From Planctomycetota bacterium (GTDB lineage Bacteria > Planctomycetota > B15-G4): 64,000 nucleotides of DNA. The position numbers and the translations under genes are program-made. The stretch spans positions 1 to 64,000 of the forward strand of contig BQJR01000005.1 of the NCBI GenBank assembly GCA_021604805.1. Direction: 5' to 3'. A model generated the notes under the pieces. It made no database searches. It was not told where the DNA came from and saw only the letters and a program-made list of their open reading frames with translations. Of the stretch, positions 1 to 8,583 are shown one piece after another (positions within the stretch are counted from its first letter, which is position 1; every line of letters begins with the position of its first letter).

Positions 1-54
1 GCCAAGCAGTCGGCACAGCCCCCCCACGCTTCACCCAACCCGTCGCGCCAGCGG

Positions 55-73
55 GCTCGCCGAATAGGCGAGC
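55..73. other. short perfect hairpin
   Basis: A 7-bp perfect stem (GCTCGCC, 55-61, with GGCGAGC, 67-73) closes a 5-base loop and is followed by an A/T-rich stretch. It lies just before the stronger hairpin at 81-119. It may belong to the 3' end of a gene outside the window or form a tandem terminator. No function can be assigned from sequence alone. Confidence 0.35.
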
Positions 74-80
74 AATTAGA

Positions 81-119
81 AGAGGCGCCCCGATCTCTCT
101 CCCAGATCGGGACGCCTCT
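81..119. terminator. strong intrinsic terminator, probably bidirectional
   Basis: A 16-bp stem with one mismatch (81-96 with 104-119) surrounds a 7-base loop. On the plus strand it runs into TGTGTTTG, and on the minus strand into TCTAATT. It lies about 100 bases beyond the stop of the minus-strand gene at 219-1064, so it most likely ends that transcript and possibly one entering from the left. The structure is read directly; the termination function is inferred. Confidence 0.7.
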
Positions 120-218
120 GTGTTTGCGCGAGATGCCGGCACTCTCCCGGGGCCGACACCCCTTTGTCGCGTCTCTTCTCTCAGTCTCAGGGTCTCATGA
201 CGAGGCACCTGTGAACTG

Positions 219-1064
219 TTAGGAGACCGACAAGCGCACGGTAACACGAAGCTCTTGAAGTGCCAGACGAAGGCGCTCCACAGCGGCGCCCTCCCCCTCG
301 AGATGGGGACTCAGCGCCTGTTGCAGCCTTTCCACCAGGGCTTGGGCTTCCGGCTCCTGACCCGCTTCCACGAGCACCGCTCCCAATCGATCGACACCCT
401 GCACCGATTCGAGCGGATCGTCGTCGAGGTGCTTCACCAACTCGCCTCCGAGCGAGACGGCCGCATCGAGCTGCTCCTGCTCCAGCAACATGCGCAACTG
501 CCAGCCCCGTGCCTGCGCCGCCCGCCGACTCACCTCTGCGAAGCGTGCCGAGACTTCGGCATAGCCCGCAGCAGCTTCCGCGAACCTCTTTCCGCGACGC
601 TGCACGTGGGCCTGCTCGAGCAGCGCGCGCGCCGCGAACTCACGCAGCTTCGGTTGCTCCTCTACATGCGCGGCCTCACCCAGGCGCACGCAACGTGCGA
701 AGCGCTCCACCGCGAGTTCCGTGGAACCGTGAGTGCGCAGCAACTCACCCGCGCGGTAGGCGGCCTCCACACGCGCGGCGAGCTCGAAGCGCTCGTTCTG
801 ACTCACGCGACTGTAGGCCTCGGCGGCGGCGAGCAGCGCCGCGGAACGCGCCTCCCCCGCCTCGAGTTCATAGGCGGCCTGCTTGACGGCGCGCGCCTCG
901 TTCAGCGCGGCCTCACCGGTCGCGCCTTCCTCCTCGCCTTCGCCAGCAACAACGACGTGACCACTCGGCCACACGACCACATGCGCACGCAAGCTCGGCG
1001 CCGCAGTCAGCAAGGAACACAACGACGCCAACACCAGCGCGCCAAAACGGGTGGAGATGCTCAT
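219..1064 (-). CDS. secreted alpha-helical, TPR-like protein of unknown function
   Basis: This is a 281-residue protein. A signal peptide (hydrophobic core about residues 7-22, then LRAHV) is followed by an entirely helical, Ala/Glu/Arg-rich chain. The spacing of small and large residues resembles tetratricopeptide-like repeats (for example the segments around residues 70-110 and 150-180). No catalytic motif is visible. It is divergent from the HtrA-type protease at 1203, with 138 bases between the two starts, so the two may share a control region. It probably serves as a periplasmic scaffold or adaptor. I do not recognise the family, so function is unknown. A strong hairpin at 81-119 terminates it. 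Confidence 0.65.
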   Translation of the reverse strand: MSISTRFGALVLASLCSLLTAAPSLRAHVVVWPSGHVVVAGEGEEEGATGEAALNEARAVKQAAYELEAGEARSAALLAAAEAYSRVSQNERFELAARVEAAYRAGELLRTHGSTELAVERFARCVRLGEAAHVEEQPKLREFAARALLEQAHVQRRGKRFAEAAAGYAEVSARFAEVSRRAAQARGWQLRMLLEQEQLDAAVSLGGELVKHLDDDPLESVQGVDRLGAVLVEAGQEPEAQALVERLQQALSPHLEGEGAAVERLRLALQELRVTVRLSVS

Positions 1065-1202
1065 CAGGAAACTCCCTCGGGAACGGTGGCCGGCCCTCTC
1101 ACCGGCAAACTCTCCCCTCAGGTCGTGGGTGTGGCGCGCGCGTTACCCCGTGTTCGCCTGTGATAGTTTGACCGTCGCCCACGCCGCCGATGTCAGGAAG
1201 CC

Positions 1203-2414
1203 ATGAGCCCCTACGCCGAAGACGCCCGCCCGCCGCGCGCCCCCGGAGGGCGCGGCAACCTGCTCTCGCTGCTCGCGCTGCTCACCGCCGTGAGCCTGCT
1301 CGGCTACGTGCTCTGGGTACGCGGCGACCTGCCCTTCGGCATCGCCGACCCCACGCCGCGCCCGGTGCAACCGCGCGGCGACCTGAGCGCCCACGAAGAG
1401 ACGATCATCGAGATCTTCGAGCGCGCGAGCCCCTCGGTGGTGTTCGTGAGCACGCGCTCGGCCGACCGTCGCAACCTGCGTGGCGACACGCGCCAAGGCG
1501 ACGTCACGGGCTCGGGCACCGGCTTCCTGTGGGACGCGCAAGGCCACATCGTCACCAACTTCCACGTGATCGAACCGGCGCTGTCCGCGGGCACGCCGCC
1601 GCTCGTCACGCTCTCGGATCAGCAGACCTATGAGGCCGAAGTCGTGGGTTACGCGCCCACGAAAGACCTCGCCCTGCTCCGCATCGACGCCCCCACGCGG
1701 CGCTTCACGCCGATCCTGTTGGGCACCTCGAACGACCTGCGCGTGGGCCAGACGGTGCTCGCCATCGGCAACCCCTTCGGCCTCGACCAAACGCTCACCG
1801 TGGGCATCGTGTCGGCGCTCGACCGCTCGATGCGCTCGCCGTCCGAGCACCTCATCGAAGGCGTGATCCAAACCGACGCCGCGATCAACCCGGGCAACTC
1901 CGGCGGGCCGCTGCTCGACTCCGCCGGTCGACTGATCGGTGTGAACACGATGATCTACTCGAAGAGCGGCAGCTCGGCGGGCATCGGCTTCGCGGTCCCG
2001 GTCGACGAAGTCGCCGCCGCGGTGCCCGACCTGATCCGCTTCGGTCACGTGAGCCGCCCGGGCTTGGGCGTGCGCCTGTCGATGCCGCGCAGCTTCTACG
2101 TCGGGCGCCAACCGGTGAGTGTGCAGGGCGTGGAGATCTACTCGGCCGACCCCGACTCCGCCGCCGGGCAAGCCGGGTTGCGCGGCTACGTCGGGTTGGT
2201 GACCGACCCGCGCGACCCGCGTCAGATGATCCCCCAGGCGATCCGCAAGGTGGGCGATTTCATCCAGGCGATCGACGGCGTGCCCGTGAGTCAGCGCCTC
2301 GACCTGCTCGACGTGCTCGGCCGCTACGAGATCGGCGACGAAGTCACGCTCACGGTCTGGCGCGAAGGCACCACGCTCGAGATCCCGGTCACGCTGCAAG
2401 CCGTCGACGGCTGA
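1203..2414 (+). CDS. membrane-anchored HtrA/DegS-type serine protease with one PDZ domain
   Basis: Trypsin-like endopeptidase of the HtrA family (S1C), 403 residues. Residues 19-38 form a single N-terminal membrane anchor, so the protease faces the periplasm as in DegS. The catalytic triad is visible: His121 (TNFHVIE), Asp155 (TKDLALL) and Ser233 (NPGNSGGP). The protease domain spans about 65-265. It is followed by one PDZ domain (about 275-395) that contains an inserted loop (residues around 325-345). The ATG at 1203 has AGGAAG upstream. Known roles of the family are quality control of envelope proteins and cleavage of anti-sigma factors; the target here cannot be told. Which DegP/DegQ/DegS subtype it belongs to is inference from length and anchor. 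Confidence 0.93.
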   Translation: MSPYAEDARPPRAPGGRGNLLSLLALLTAVSLLGYVLWVRGDLPFGIADPTPRPVQPRGDLSAHEETIIEIFERASPSVVFVSTRSADRRNLRGDTRQGDVTGSGTGFLWDAQGHIVTNFHVIEPALSAGTPPLVTLSDQQTYEAEVVGYAPTKDLALLRIDAPTRRFTPILLGTSNDLRVGQTVLAIGNPFGLDQTLTVGIVSALDRSMRSPSEHLIEGVIQTDAAINPGNSGGPLLDSAGRLIGVNTMIYSKSGSSAGIGFAVPVDEVAAAVPDLIRFGHVSRPGLGVRLSMPRSFYVGRQPVSVQGVEIYSADPDSAAGQAGLRGYVGLVTDPRDPRQMIPQAIRKVGDFIQAIDGVPVSQRLDLLDVLGRYEIGDEVTLTVWREGTTLEIPVTLQAVDG

Positions 2415-2514
2415 GCGGGGGCGGGCGCAGCGCGGGCGTCCACCCGGAGCAGCTGGGTCGACTGCCCCACCCGGCGCCTGGCCGGCAACCCGCTCGGCGC
2501 GCGCGCAGGCCAGT

Positions 2515-2539
2515 GACACAGACGCGCGCACCCTGTGTC
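2515..2539. other. inverted repeat in the spacer after the HtrA gene
   Basis: Perfect 7-bp arms (GACACAG 2515-2521, CTGTGTC 2533-2539) are separated by 11 bases, about 75 bases before the start of the next gene. The repeat could be an operator for the gene at 2613 or a weak terminator for the protease gene. There is no T-run, so an operator is slightly more likely. The rest of the 2415-2612 spacer shows nothing else I can name. Confidence 0.35.
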
Positions 2540-2612
2540 GCGTCGGTGAACGCCTTGCGATACGCAGCGAGCACGGCAACATCTGTGCAGGCCGAATCCC
2601 CCGAGACCTCCG

Positions 2613-4547
2613 ATGCGCCACTCCACCGCTTCGCTGCTGCTGACCCTCACGCTTCTCCCGAGCCTGCACGCCTACGTGGTGCCGCAGGATCTGGTTGACC
2701 TCGTTCCGAGCGACGCCCACCTCGTGGTCCACGCGGTGAGCGACCCCGAGCTGCAGTTCCTCGAGGACTACAGCTGGGAGGTCTACGACGCCGTGCGCGA
2801 CGCTCGCTTCGACGAGCTCCTGCTCGACGTGATGGCCGACGCCGGCGCGCCCGAGCACGAGATCGAAGGCGTGCGCCAGGCGCGCGACATGATCGTCACG
2901 CTGCTGGGCTCGGTCGACTGGTGGGAGATGGTCAAGAACGAGATCGTGTACGCGCAGGAGGTGCGCCCCGTGGTGCCGGGCACGCTCATGCCGAGCATGC
3001 TGTTCGTGTGCCGCCCCGACGCCGCGAAGGTCGACGGACTCGAGCATTCCCTGGCGACACTGCTCGCAACCATGTCGAGCCTGTCCGAGGACAACCTGCG
3101 CTTCGTGCGCACCGTGTCGACCGAGGAAGCCAACGCACCGCACATCTACCAGCTGTGCGTGGAGCCGCTCGGTGGCATGCCGCTGCTTCAGATGGCGGTC
3201 TTCGGCGACAAGCTGCTGCTCGGCGTCGGCCAGCACTTCTTCGATCGCTCGGTGGCGCTCATGGACGGCAGCAGCTCCGCGGCGCTCACCTCGTCGGAGC
3301 GCTTCACCAACGCCATGGGCGATCTGCCGAAGGGCTGCTCGCAAGTCACGTTCGTCGACATGCAGGGAATGATGGGCGGCTACCGCGACGGCCTGATCGA
3401 GCTCCTGGGCAACATCGGCGTGAGCGACACGGGCCTCAGCGTCGTCGATGACCTGCACGGCCTGATCGACTGCATCGACACGGTGGCCGAAGCCGTGCAC
3501 GCCGAGGGCAGCACCGTCATCAAGGAAAGCTGGGTGCGCTACAACACCGGCGAACGCGCGGCGAAGAACCCCGTGCTCGCGGGCATGCACCACGACTCCG
3601 CGAGCGATCAACTGCTGGGCTTCGTGCCCGCCGAAGCCACGGCCTTCAGGATGCACAGCGGCTTCGACCCGCGCCCGGTCTACGACTGGGCGCTCGACCG
3701 CTACAACGCCTACGTGCCGGATGCCGACAAGCACATGATCGTGTGGAACGGCATCCAGGCCGCCTTCGACATGAGCGTGCGCGACGACCTGCTCTCGTGG
3801 CTCGGCAGCCCGTCGGTGATGGTGTCGCTGCCCGGCAGCTCAGCCATCGCTGGCGACGAGTGGGTCAGCATCTCGCTGCTCGACGACCACAAGGCCGCCA
3901 AGAAGGTGATGATGCGCTTCGAGGCCGTGTTCGAGGCGATCGTGCCGCCGCTGCTGTCGCAGTTGCGCGCCGAGGCCGGCGACGCCGCAGGCATGTTGCC
4001 GACGATCCGCATTGAGAATGCCGGCGCGTCGAGCGGGATGCGCAAGGTGGTGATCACCGCGCCCTTCATGCCGGTCCCGCCGGTCTACTACGGCGTCACC
4101 GGTCGCTTGCTCGTGGCTTCGAGTTCCGAGGACGGCTTCGAGCACGTGATGTCGGTGGCCGCCGGGGAGGCCGATGGCATCGACGCGCACCCGCTGCTCA
4201 CCGGCAGCACCGCGCTGCCCGGTGAAGAGCTCGTCGCGGCCTCGCTCACGCCCTGGGGTCGTCATCTCGATCAGCTGCGCGCAGGGATCCAGTTCGCGTC
4301 CGGCATGCTGCCCGGGATGGTCGCGGGGATGTCGGGCGGCGGCGGGAACTCCAACCCGGAAGTCGAAGCCATGATGAAGCTCGGCTCGGGTGTGCTCACG
4401 CGCGTGAACACGATCCTCAGTCACGTGGACTTCCTGAAGCACGGCGTGACCTACACGGTGGCGCGCGAAGAGGGTCGCGTGCATTACTCGCGCAAGGCCA
4501 CGGCGATGCTCTCGCCCGAGGAGCGCGCGCAACGCCGCGGTCGCTGA
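2613..4547 (+). CDS. large secreted protein of unknown function (DUF3352-like?)
   Basis: This is a 644-residue protein with a short signal peptide (residues 1-20, cleavage near LHAYV). The mature part begins with a segment of the kind 'dLvPsDahlvvha', and recurring phrases such as MAVFGDKLLLGVG, GVTGRLLVASSSEDG and PGEELVAASLT suggest two or more structural repeats. This layout resembles DUF3352-type exported proteins, but that match is only an impression. A Gly-rich stretch lies near residues 572-582. No enzyme motif is visible. It is monocistronic: 198 bases separate it from the upstream protease gene and a perfect terminator hairpin (4571-4614) follows. Function is unknown. Confidence 0.75.
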   Translation: MRHSTASLLLTLTLLPSLHAYVVPQDLVDLVPSDAHLVVHAVSDPELQFLEDYSWEVYDAVRDARFDELLLDVMADAGAPEHEIEGVRQARDMIVTLLGSVDWWEMVKNEIVYAQEVRPVVPGTLMPSMLFVCRPDAAKVDGLEHSLATLLATMSSLSEDNLRFVRTVSTEEANAPHIYQLCVEPLGGMPLLQMAVFGDKLLLGVGQHFFDRSVALMDGSSSAALTSSERFTNAMGDLPKGCSQVTFVDMQGMMGGYRDGLIELLGNIGVSDTGLSVVDDLHGLIDCIDTVAEAVHAEGSTVIKESWVRYNTGERAAKNPVLAGMHHDSASDQLLGFVPAEATAFRMHSGFDPRPVYDWALDRYNAYVPDADKHMIVWNGIQAAFDMSVRDDLLSWLGSPSVMVSLPGSSAIAGDEWVSISLLDDHKAAKKVMMRFEAVFEAIVPPLLSQLRAEAGDAAGMLPTIRIENAGASSGMRKVVITAPFMPVPPVYYGVTGRLLVASSSEDGFEHVMSVAAGEADGIDAHPLLTGSTALPGEELVAASLTPWGRHLDQLRAGIQFASGMLPGMVAGMSGGGGNSNPEVEAMMKLGSGVLTRVNTILSHVDFLKHGVTYTVAREEGRVHYSRKATAMLSPEERAQRRGR

Positions 4548-4570
4548 GCCCCACTCTCTTCCGGGCACGC

Positions 4571-4614
4571 AAACGCCCCCTCGCCGCGCCAGCACGCGCA
4601 GCGAGGGGGCGTTT
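4571..4614. terminator. perfect bidirectional intrinsic terminator
   Basis: A 14-bp perfect stem (AAACGCCCCCTCGC, 4571-4584, with its complement 4601-4614) encloses a 16-base loop. The stem ends in TTT on both strands and lies 24 bases after the stop of the 644-residue gene. This is the clearest terminator in the window. It isolates the preceding gene from the histidine kinase that starts at 4670. Confidence 0.85.
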
Positions 4615-4669
4615 CTCGCTTCAGGAATGACGTTAAGCGAGCCACGTCGATCTGTCGATTTAGTTCGAC

Positions 4670-7600
4670 ATGGCCGTGCCCCAGAACCAGCCCGAATCGC
4701 CTTCGCACACACTGACGGGCCTGCCCCGACCGCTCGTGTGGCTCGTGCTGGCGGTGTGCGTGGCGCCCAGCCTGGGAGCTTGGTTGGGGCTCGATCTCGG
4801 CCTGGCCGCGCCGAGCGCTTCGGAGCTGGCCTCGGAGGGACTGCGCTCGCTCGGACCGCTGCGTCTGCGCGCCAGCGTGTTCCACCTGCTGCTCGAGTGG
4901 ACCGGCGTGTGCGCGGCGGCCTTCACGCTGTTCCTGGCCTGGGCGCACCTCGCCACGCGCCGCGACGTCGTCACGCCGATCGTGTGCGTGGCGCTCTTCT
5001 GGGCCGGCACGATGGACGCCGTGGGCGTGCTCTTCGGCGACCGGCTCGTGGAATCGGGCTCCTCGCGCGCGGAACTGCTGCCGCTCATCTGGACCGTCTG
5101 CCGCACCTTCAATGCCTTGATCCTGGCGACGGGCGCGTGGATCGCGCTGCGCCGCCAAGCCGGGCTCGGCGAACACGCGCGCAAGCTCGTGGCGCTCGTG
5201 AGCTTGGGCTTCGGACTGTGCGCGCTGATCACGATCAACATGGTCGCGAGCGCCGACGTGCTGCCCTCGCTGCTCGCTCCCGGCGCGCTGCTCAAGCGCC
5301 CCTGGGACCTGCTCGCGCTCATGGTCTACGCCTTCACCGCGCTGGCGCTCATGCCGCGTCTCGTGCGCCGCGACCCTGGGCCCTTCACGCAGTCGTTGAT
5401 GCTCGCCATGTTGCCCGCCATCGGCGCGCAGCTGCACATGGCCTTCGGCTCCACGCTGCTCTACGACCACCACTTCCACGCCGCCACGCTGCTCAAGATC
5501 GTGGCCTACGTGGTGCCGTTCCTGGGCCTCTGCCTGGCCTACGTGGCGCACTACCGCGCCACCGTTCGCGAGACGCAGAGCCTCACGCGCGAGGTCGCCC
5601 AGAGCCGTCACGATCAGTCGCACATGATGCGGCAGACGAACCAGGCCGAGCTGCTCAAGGAAGTCACCGATGTCGTGATGGAAGCGCCCGACATGCTCGA
5701 CGCGCTGCACGCCGTGGTCGCGCAAGTCGCGTCGCGCACCGGCTGGCCCACCGGACACGCTTACATGGCCGACGGCATGTTGCTGCGCCCCGAAGCCTCG
5801 TGGTTCGTGGCGGAAGGCGTGGCGCTGGCCTTCGACCAGAAACCGTCCTCACCGTTCGGCCCGGGCGAAGGCCTGCCCGGACGCGTGTTCCAGAGCGGCG
5901 AACCCACGCTCGTGAAACAGGTCCCGCGGGATCACCTGCGCCGACTCGGCGTCCGCGGCCAAGCCGAGCTGCGCTCCGCACTCGCCTTCCCGGTGAAGGA
6001 CGGCTGGCGCACCGTGGCCGTGCTCGAGTTCTTCAGCGACCGACGCGAAAGCCACGAAGGCGAGCTGCTCGACTTCCTGCAACGTCTCGGCGACCAGGTG
6101 GGCCGCGCGCTCGAGCGCAAACGCGCCATGTCGGACCTCGCCGAAGCGCGCGACAGTGCCGAGGCCGCCACCGAGGCCAAGAGCGAGTTCCTCGCCAACA
6201 TGAGTCACGAGATCCGCACGCCGCTCAACGGCGTGATCGGCATGACGGGCCTGCTGCTCGACACCACCCTCGACACGCAACAACTCGAGTACGCCACCAC
6301 CGTGCGCAACTGCGCGCGCTCCCTGCTCGGCGTGATCAACGACATCCTCGACTTCAGCAAGATCGAAGCCGACAAGCTCGAACTCGAAGCCACGCACTTC
6401 GAGCTGCGCGACATGCTCGAAGAGACGATGGACATGCTCTCCTTCGGCGCACACTCGAAGGGTTTGGAGCTGGTGCTCGACATCGACCCGAACCTGCCCG
6501 AGCACGTGCGCGGCGACCCCGGACGTCTGCGTCAGATCGTGATCAACCTCGCGAACAACGCGATCAAGTTCACGCAGGCCGGGCACGTGCTGGTGCGCGT
6601 GTCGCCGGGTGAATCCGTCGACGGGCACGTGGGCCTGCGCTTCGCCGTGCAGGACACAGGCATCGGCATCCCGAAGGACCGTCTCGGTCGCCTGTTCAAG
6701 TCATTCAGCCAGGTCGACGCGTCGACCACTCGGGTGTACGGCGGCACGGGTTTGGGCCTCGCCATCGTGAAGCGTCTCGCCGCGATGATGCACGGCGAGG
6801 TCGGCGTGGAGAGCACCGAGGGCCAGGGCTCCACCTTCTGGTTCACGGTGCAGCTCGACCTGAGCGAAGGTCACCTGAACGCGAGCGCGCTGCCCGACCT
6901 GGGCGCCGTGCACCTGCTGTTGATCGACGACGACCCCGTGGCTCGCTCCGTGGCTTGCAGCGAACTGCGCTCGGCCGGTGCGCGCGTCGACACGGTGCAG
7001 AGCGCGGCCGAAGGGCTCGCGGTGCTGCACGCCGCCGCCGAGGAAGGCGCCACGCACGACGCGATCCTGGTCGACATGGAGATGCCCGAGCGCGACGGCG
7101 CGTCCTTCGGGGTGGAAGTGCGCACCGACCCGCGCTTCCGTCACATCCCGCTCGTGCTCATGTTGCAGCGCCAAGGCCAAGACCAGGACCCGCGCCTCGA
7201 ACAAGTGGGCTTCGACGCGATCCTGTCCAAACCGATGCGCCGCCGACGCATGCTCGAAGCCGTGGCCGAACCCGTGGGACGACTGCCCGAAGAGCGCGTC
7301 GCTGCGCGGAACCAACAAGCGCAGGCCACGCAAGCCGCCGAACAAACCGACGCCCGCGCGCACATCCTGATCGCCGAAGACAACCCGGTGAACCAGGCCG
7401 TGGCGCGTCGACTGCTCGCCAAGTTGGGGCATGATGTCGAGGTCGTGAGCAACGGGCGTCAAGCCGTGCTCGCCGCGAGCTCGACCATGTTCGACCTGAT
7501 CTTGATGGACTGCCAGATGCCCGAGCTCGACGGCTACGCGGCCACGCGCGAGATCCGCGAGCTGAGCGGCAAGGCCGCGCACACGCCCGTGATCGCGATG

Positions 7601-7753
7601 ACGGCGAACGCGCTCAAAGGCGACCGCGAGCGCTGCATCGACGCCGGCATGGACGACTACCTCACGAAACCCATCGACGCCGCGCTGCTTCAGGAGAAGC
7701 TCGAGCGCTGGCTCTCGGCCGACTCGATCGCGCGCAGCAAGGTGGCGCCGTAG
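4670..7753 (+). CDS. membrane hybrid sensor histidine kinase (8 TM, GAF, HisKA, HATPase, two receivers)
   Basis: This is a 1027-residue hybrid kinase. About seven or eight hydrophobic segments fill residues 20-295 and form an unclassified membrane input domain. A short coiled coil follows, then a GAF domain (about 330-482). The dimerisation/phosphoacceptor helix has His513 ([14 protein letters not shown]). The ATPase domain has an N box (Asn629-Asn630), a DTGIGIP box at 662-668 and a GTGLGLAI box at 692-699. The first receiver (about 747-865) has acceptor Asp802 and Lys854. The second (about 898-1015) has Asp947 and Lys1000. There is no Hpt domain, so phosphate probably passes to a separate protein. 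No response-regulator gene adjoins it, so it is an orphan. Its last 64 bases overlap the convergent peptidase gene. Confidence 0.95.
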   Translation: MAVPQNQPESPSHTLTGLPRPLVWLVLAVCVAPSLGAWLGLDLGLAAPSASELASEGLRSLGPLRLRASVFHLLLEWTGVCAAAFTLFLAWAHLATRRDVVTPIVCVALFWAGTMDAVGVLFGDRLVESGSSRAELLPLIWTVCRTFNALILATGAWIALRRQAGLGEHARKLVALVSLGFGLCALITINMVASADVLPSLLAPGALLKRPWDLLALMVYAFTALALMPRLVRRDPGPFTQSLMLAMLPAIGAQLHMAFGSTLLYDHHFHAATLLKIVAYVVPFLGLCLAYVAHYRATVRETQSLTREVAQSRHDQSHMMRQTNQAELLKEVTDVVMEAPDMLDALHAVVAQVASRTGWPTGHAYMADGMLLRPEASWFVAEGVALAFDQKPSSPFGPGEGLPGRVFQSGEPTLVKQVPRDHLRRLGVRGQAELRSALAFPVKDGWRTVAVLEFFSDRRESHEGELLDFLQRLGDQVGRALERKRAMSDLAEARDSAEAATEAKSEFLANMSHEIRTPLNGVIGMTGLLLDTTLDTQQLEYATTVRNCARSLLGVINDILDFSKIEADKLELEATHFELRDMLEETMDMLSFGAHSKGLELVLDIDPNLPEHVRGDPGRLRQIVINLANNAIKFTQAGHVLVRVSPGESVDGHVGLRFAVQDTGIGIPKDRLGRLFKSFSQVDASTTRVYGGTGLGLAIVKRLAAMMHGEVGVESTEGQGSTFWFTVQLDLSEGHLNASALPDLGAVHLLLIDDDPVARSVACSELRSAGARVDTVQSAAEGLAVLHAAAEEGATHDAILVDMEMPERDGASFGVEVRTDPRFRHIPLVLMLQRQGQDQDPRLEQVGFDAILSKPMRRRRMLEAVAEPVGRLPEERVAARNQQAQATQAAEQTDARAHILIAEDNPVNQAVARRLLAKLGHDVEVVSNGRQAVLAASSTMFDLILMDCQMPELDGYAATREIRELSGKAAHTPVIAMTANALKGDRERCIDAGMDDYLTKPIDAALLQEKLERWLSADSIARSKVAP

Positions 7754-8583
7754 CGTTCCCACAGCACGTCGGGTGACAAGCGTTGCGCGCCGCCGGGCAG
7801 CTCGAGCGTGATCACGGGCACGCCGTTGTCCACGCCGAGGAAGCTGCCGAGCGAACCCGGGCGCGAACCGATGCGCTGGGCGGGCAAGCCGCTCGCTTCC
7901 GACATGATGCGCGCGATCTCGTCGGCGGGGCCATCCCAATCGACCACGGCCACAGGCTGATGGATCGAGATCACGAGGTCGGCGCGCGAGGTGAGCAACC
8001 AGCCGTGCAGCGCGCGACTCTCGGGCTCGCTGAGCGGCGTGCCGCCCACGCTCTCCTGCGCGTTGCGCGACGGGAAGTTGCGATTGAGGTCCACGCCGCG
8101 CGCGTTCTCGCGGCGGCGCGCTTGCAGGCCGTCGGGATTCACCACGGGCAGCACGCTCACCCGTCGCCCGCGCGCGAGCTCGCGGTGCGCGCGCAGTTCG
8201 GCCACGAGTCGCTCGAGCAAGGGCGTGCCGGCGAACTCGTCGCCATGGATCGTTGCGAGCAACACCACGTGCGGACCGGCGCCGGGGAACTCGTGCAGGA
8301 GCAGCGGCTTGCCGTGCACCGAGCGCCCGATGGCGGCGAGAGTGACGGGCTCGTTGCTGCCGCGCGCCTGCAGCTCTCGCGCAAGGTGGTCGACGCGCCG
8401 TTCCGAGTCGACGAGTTCGCTCGGCGCTGCCGTCGGCGGCGCGCCCGACGGCGCGTGGCAGGCGACCACGTTCAGCGCCACGACGAGCGTTGCGCCGAGC
8501 GAGGCCACGCGTCGCATGCCGCCTGCGCGCTGGCGCGGGAAACGACGTGGGCTCTCACACACGATCGGTAGCGGTCGCGTCAT
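7690..8583 (-). CDS. M14-family zinc carboxypeptidase lipoprotein, MpaA-like
   Basis: This 297-residue peptidase resembles MpaA, which removes diaminopimelate from murein tripeptide. Zinc ligands are visible as His113 and Glu116 (HGDE) and His208 (SIHQP). The catalytic Glu is Glu261 (ITLELPGG). The NPDG and VDLNRNF signatures of the subfamily are present. A lipobox (VVAC, Cys42) marks it as a lipoprotein. The first ATG (8583) overlaps the symporter stop as TGATG, which supports coupled translation. Met23 (8517) would give a more ordinary signal peptide. The C terminus overlaps the kinase gene by 64 bases on the opposite strand. Role in peptidoglycan peptide turnover is inferred; substrate specificity is unproven. 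Confidence 0.85.
   Translation of the reverse strand: MTRPLPIVCESPRRFPRQRAGGMRRVASLGATLVVALNVVACHAPSGAPPTAAPSELVDSERRVDHLARELQARGSNEPVTLAAIGRSVHGKPLLLHEFPGAGPHVVLLATIHGDEFAGTPLLERLVAELRAHRELARGRRVSVLPVVNPDGLQARRRENARGVDLNRNFPSRNAQESVGGTPLSEPESRALHGWLLTSRADLVISIHQPVAVVDWDGPADEIARIMSEASGLPAQRIGSRPGSLGSFLGVDNGVPVITLELPGGAQRLSPDVLWERYGATLLRAIESAESQRSSFS

Noticed and set aside
1-218. A tRNA or small RNA gene at the left end
   Set aside because: The two hairpins are consistent with terminators; no cloverleaf, T-arm or CCA end can be drawn.
1143-3734. An 863-codon open frame on the minus strand opposite the HtrA and secreted-protein genes
   Set aside because: Its product is His/Arg/Ala/Val-rich without domains, and it lies antisense to two genes with recognisable signal peptides, motifs and a terminator. 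Long antisense frames are normal at this G+C.
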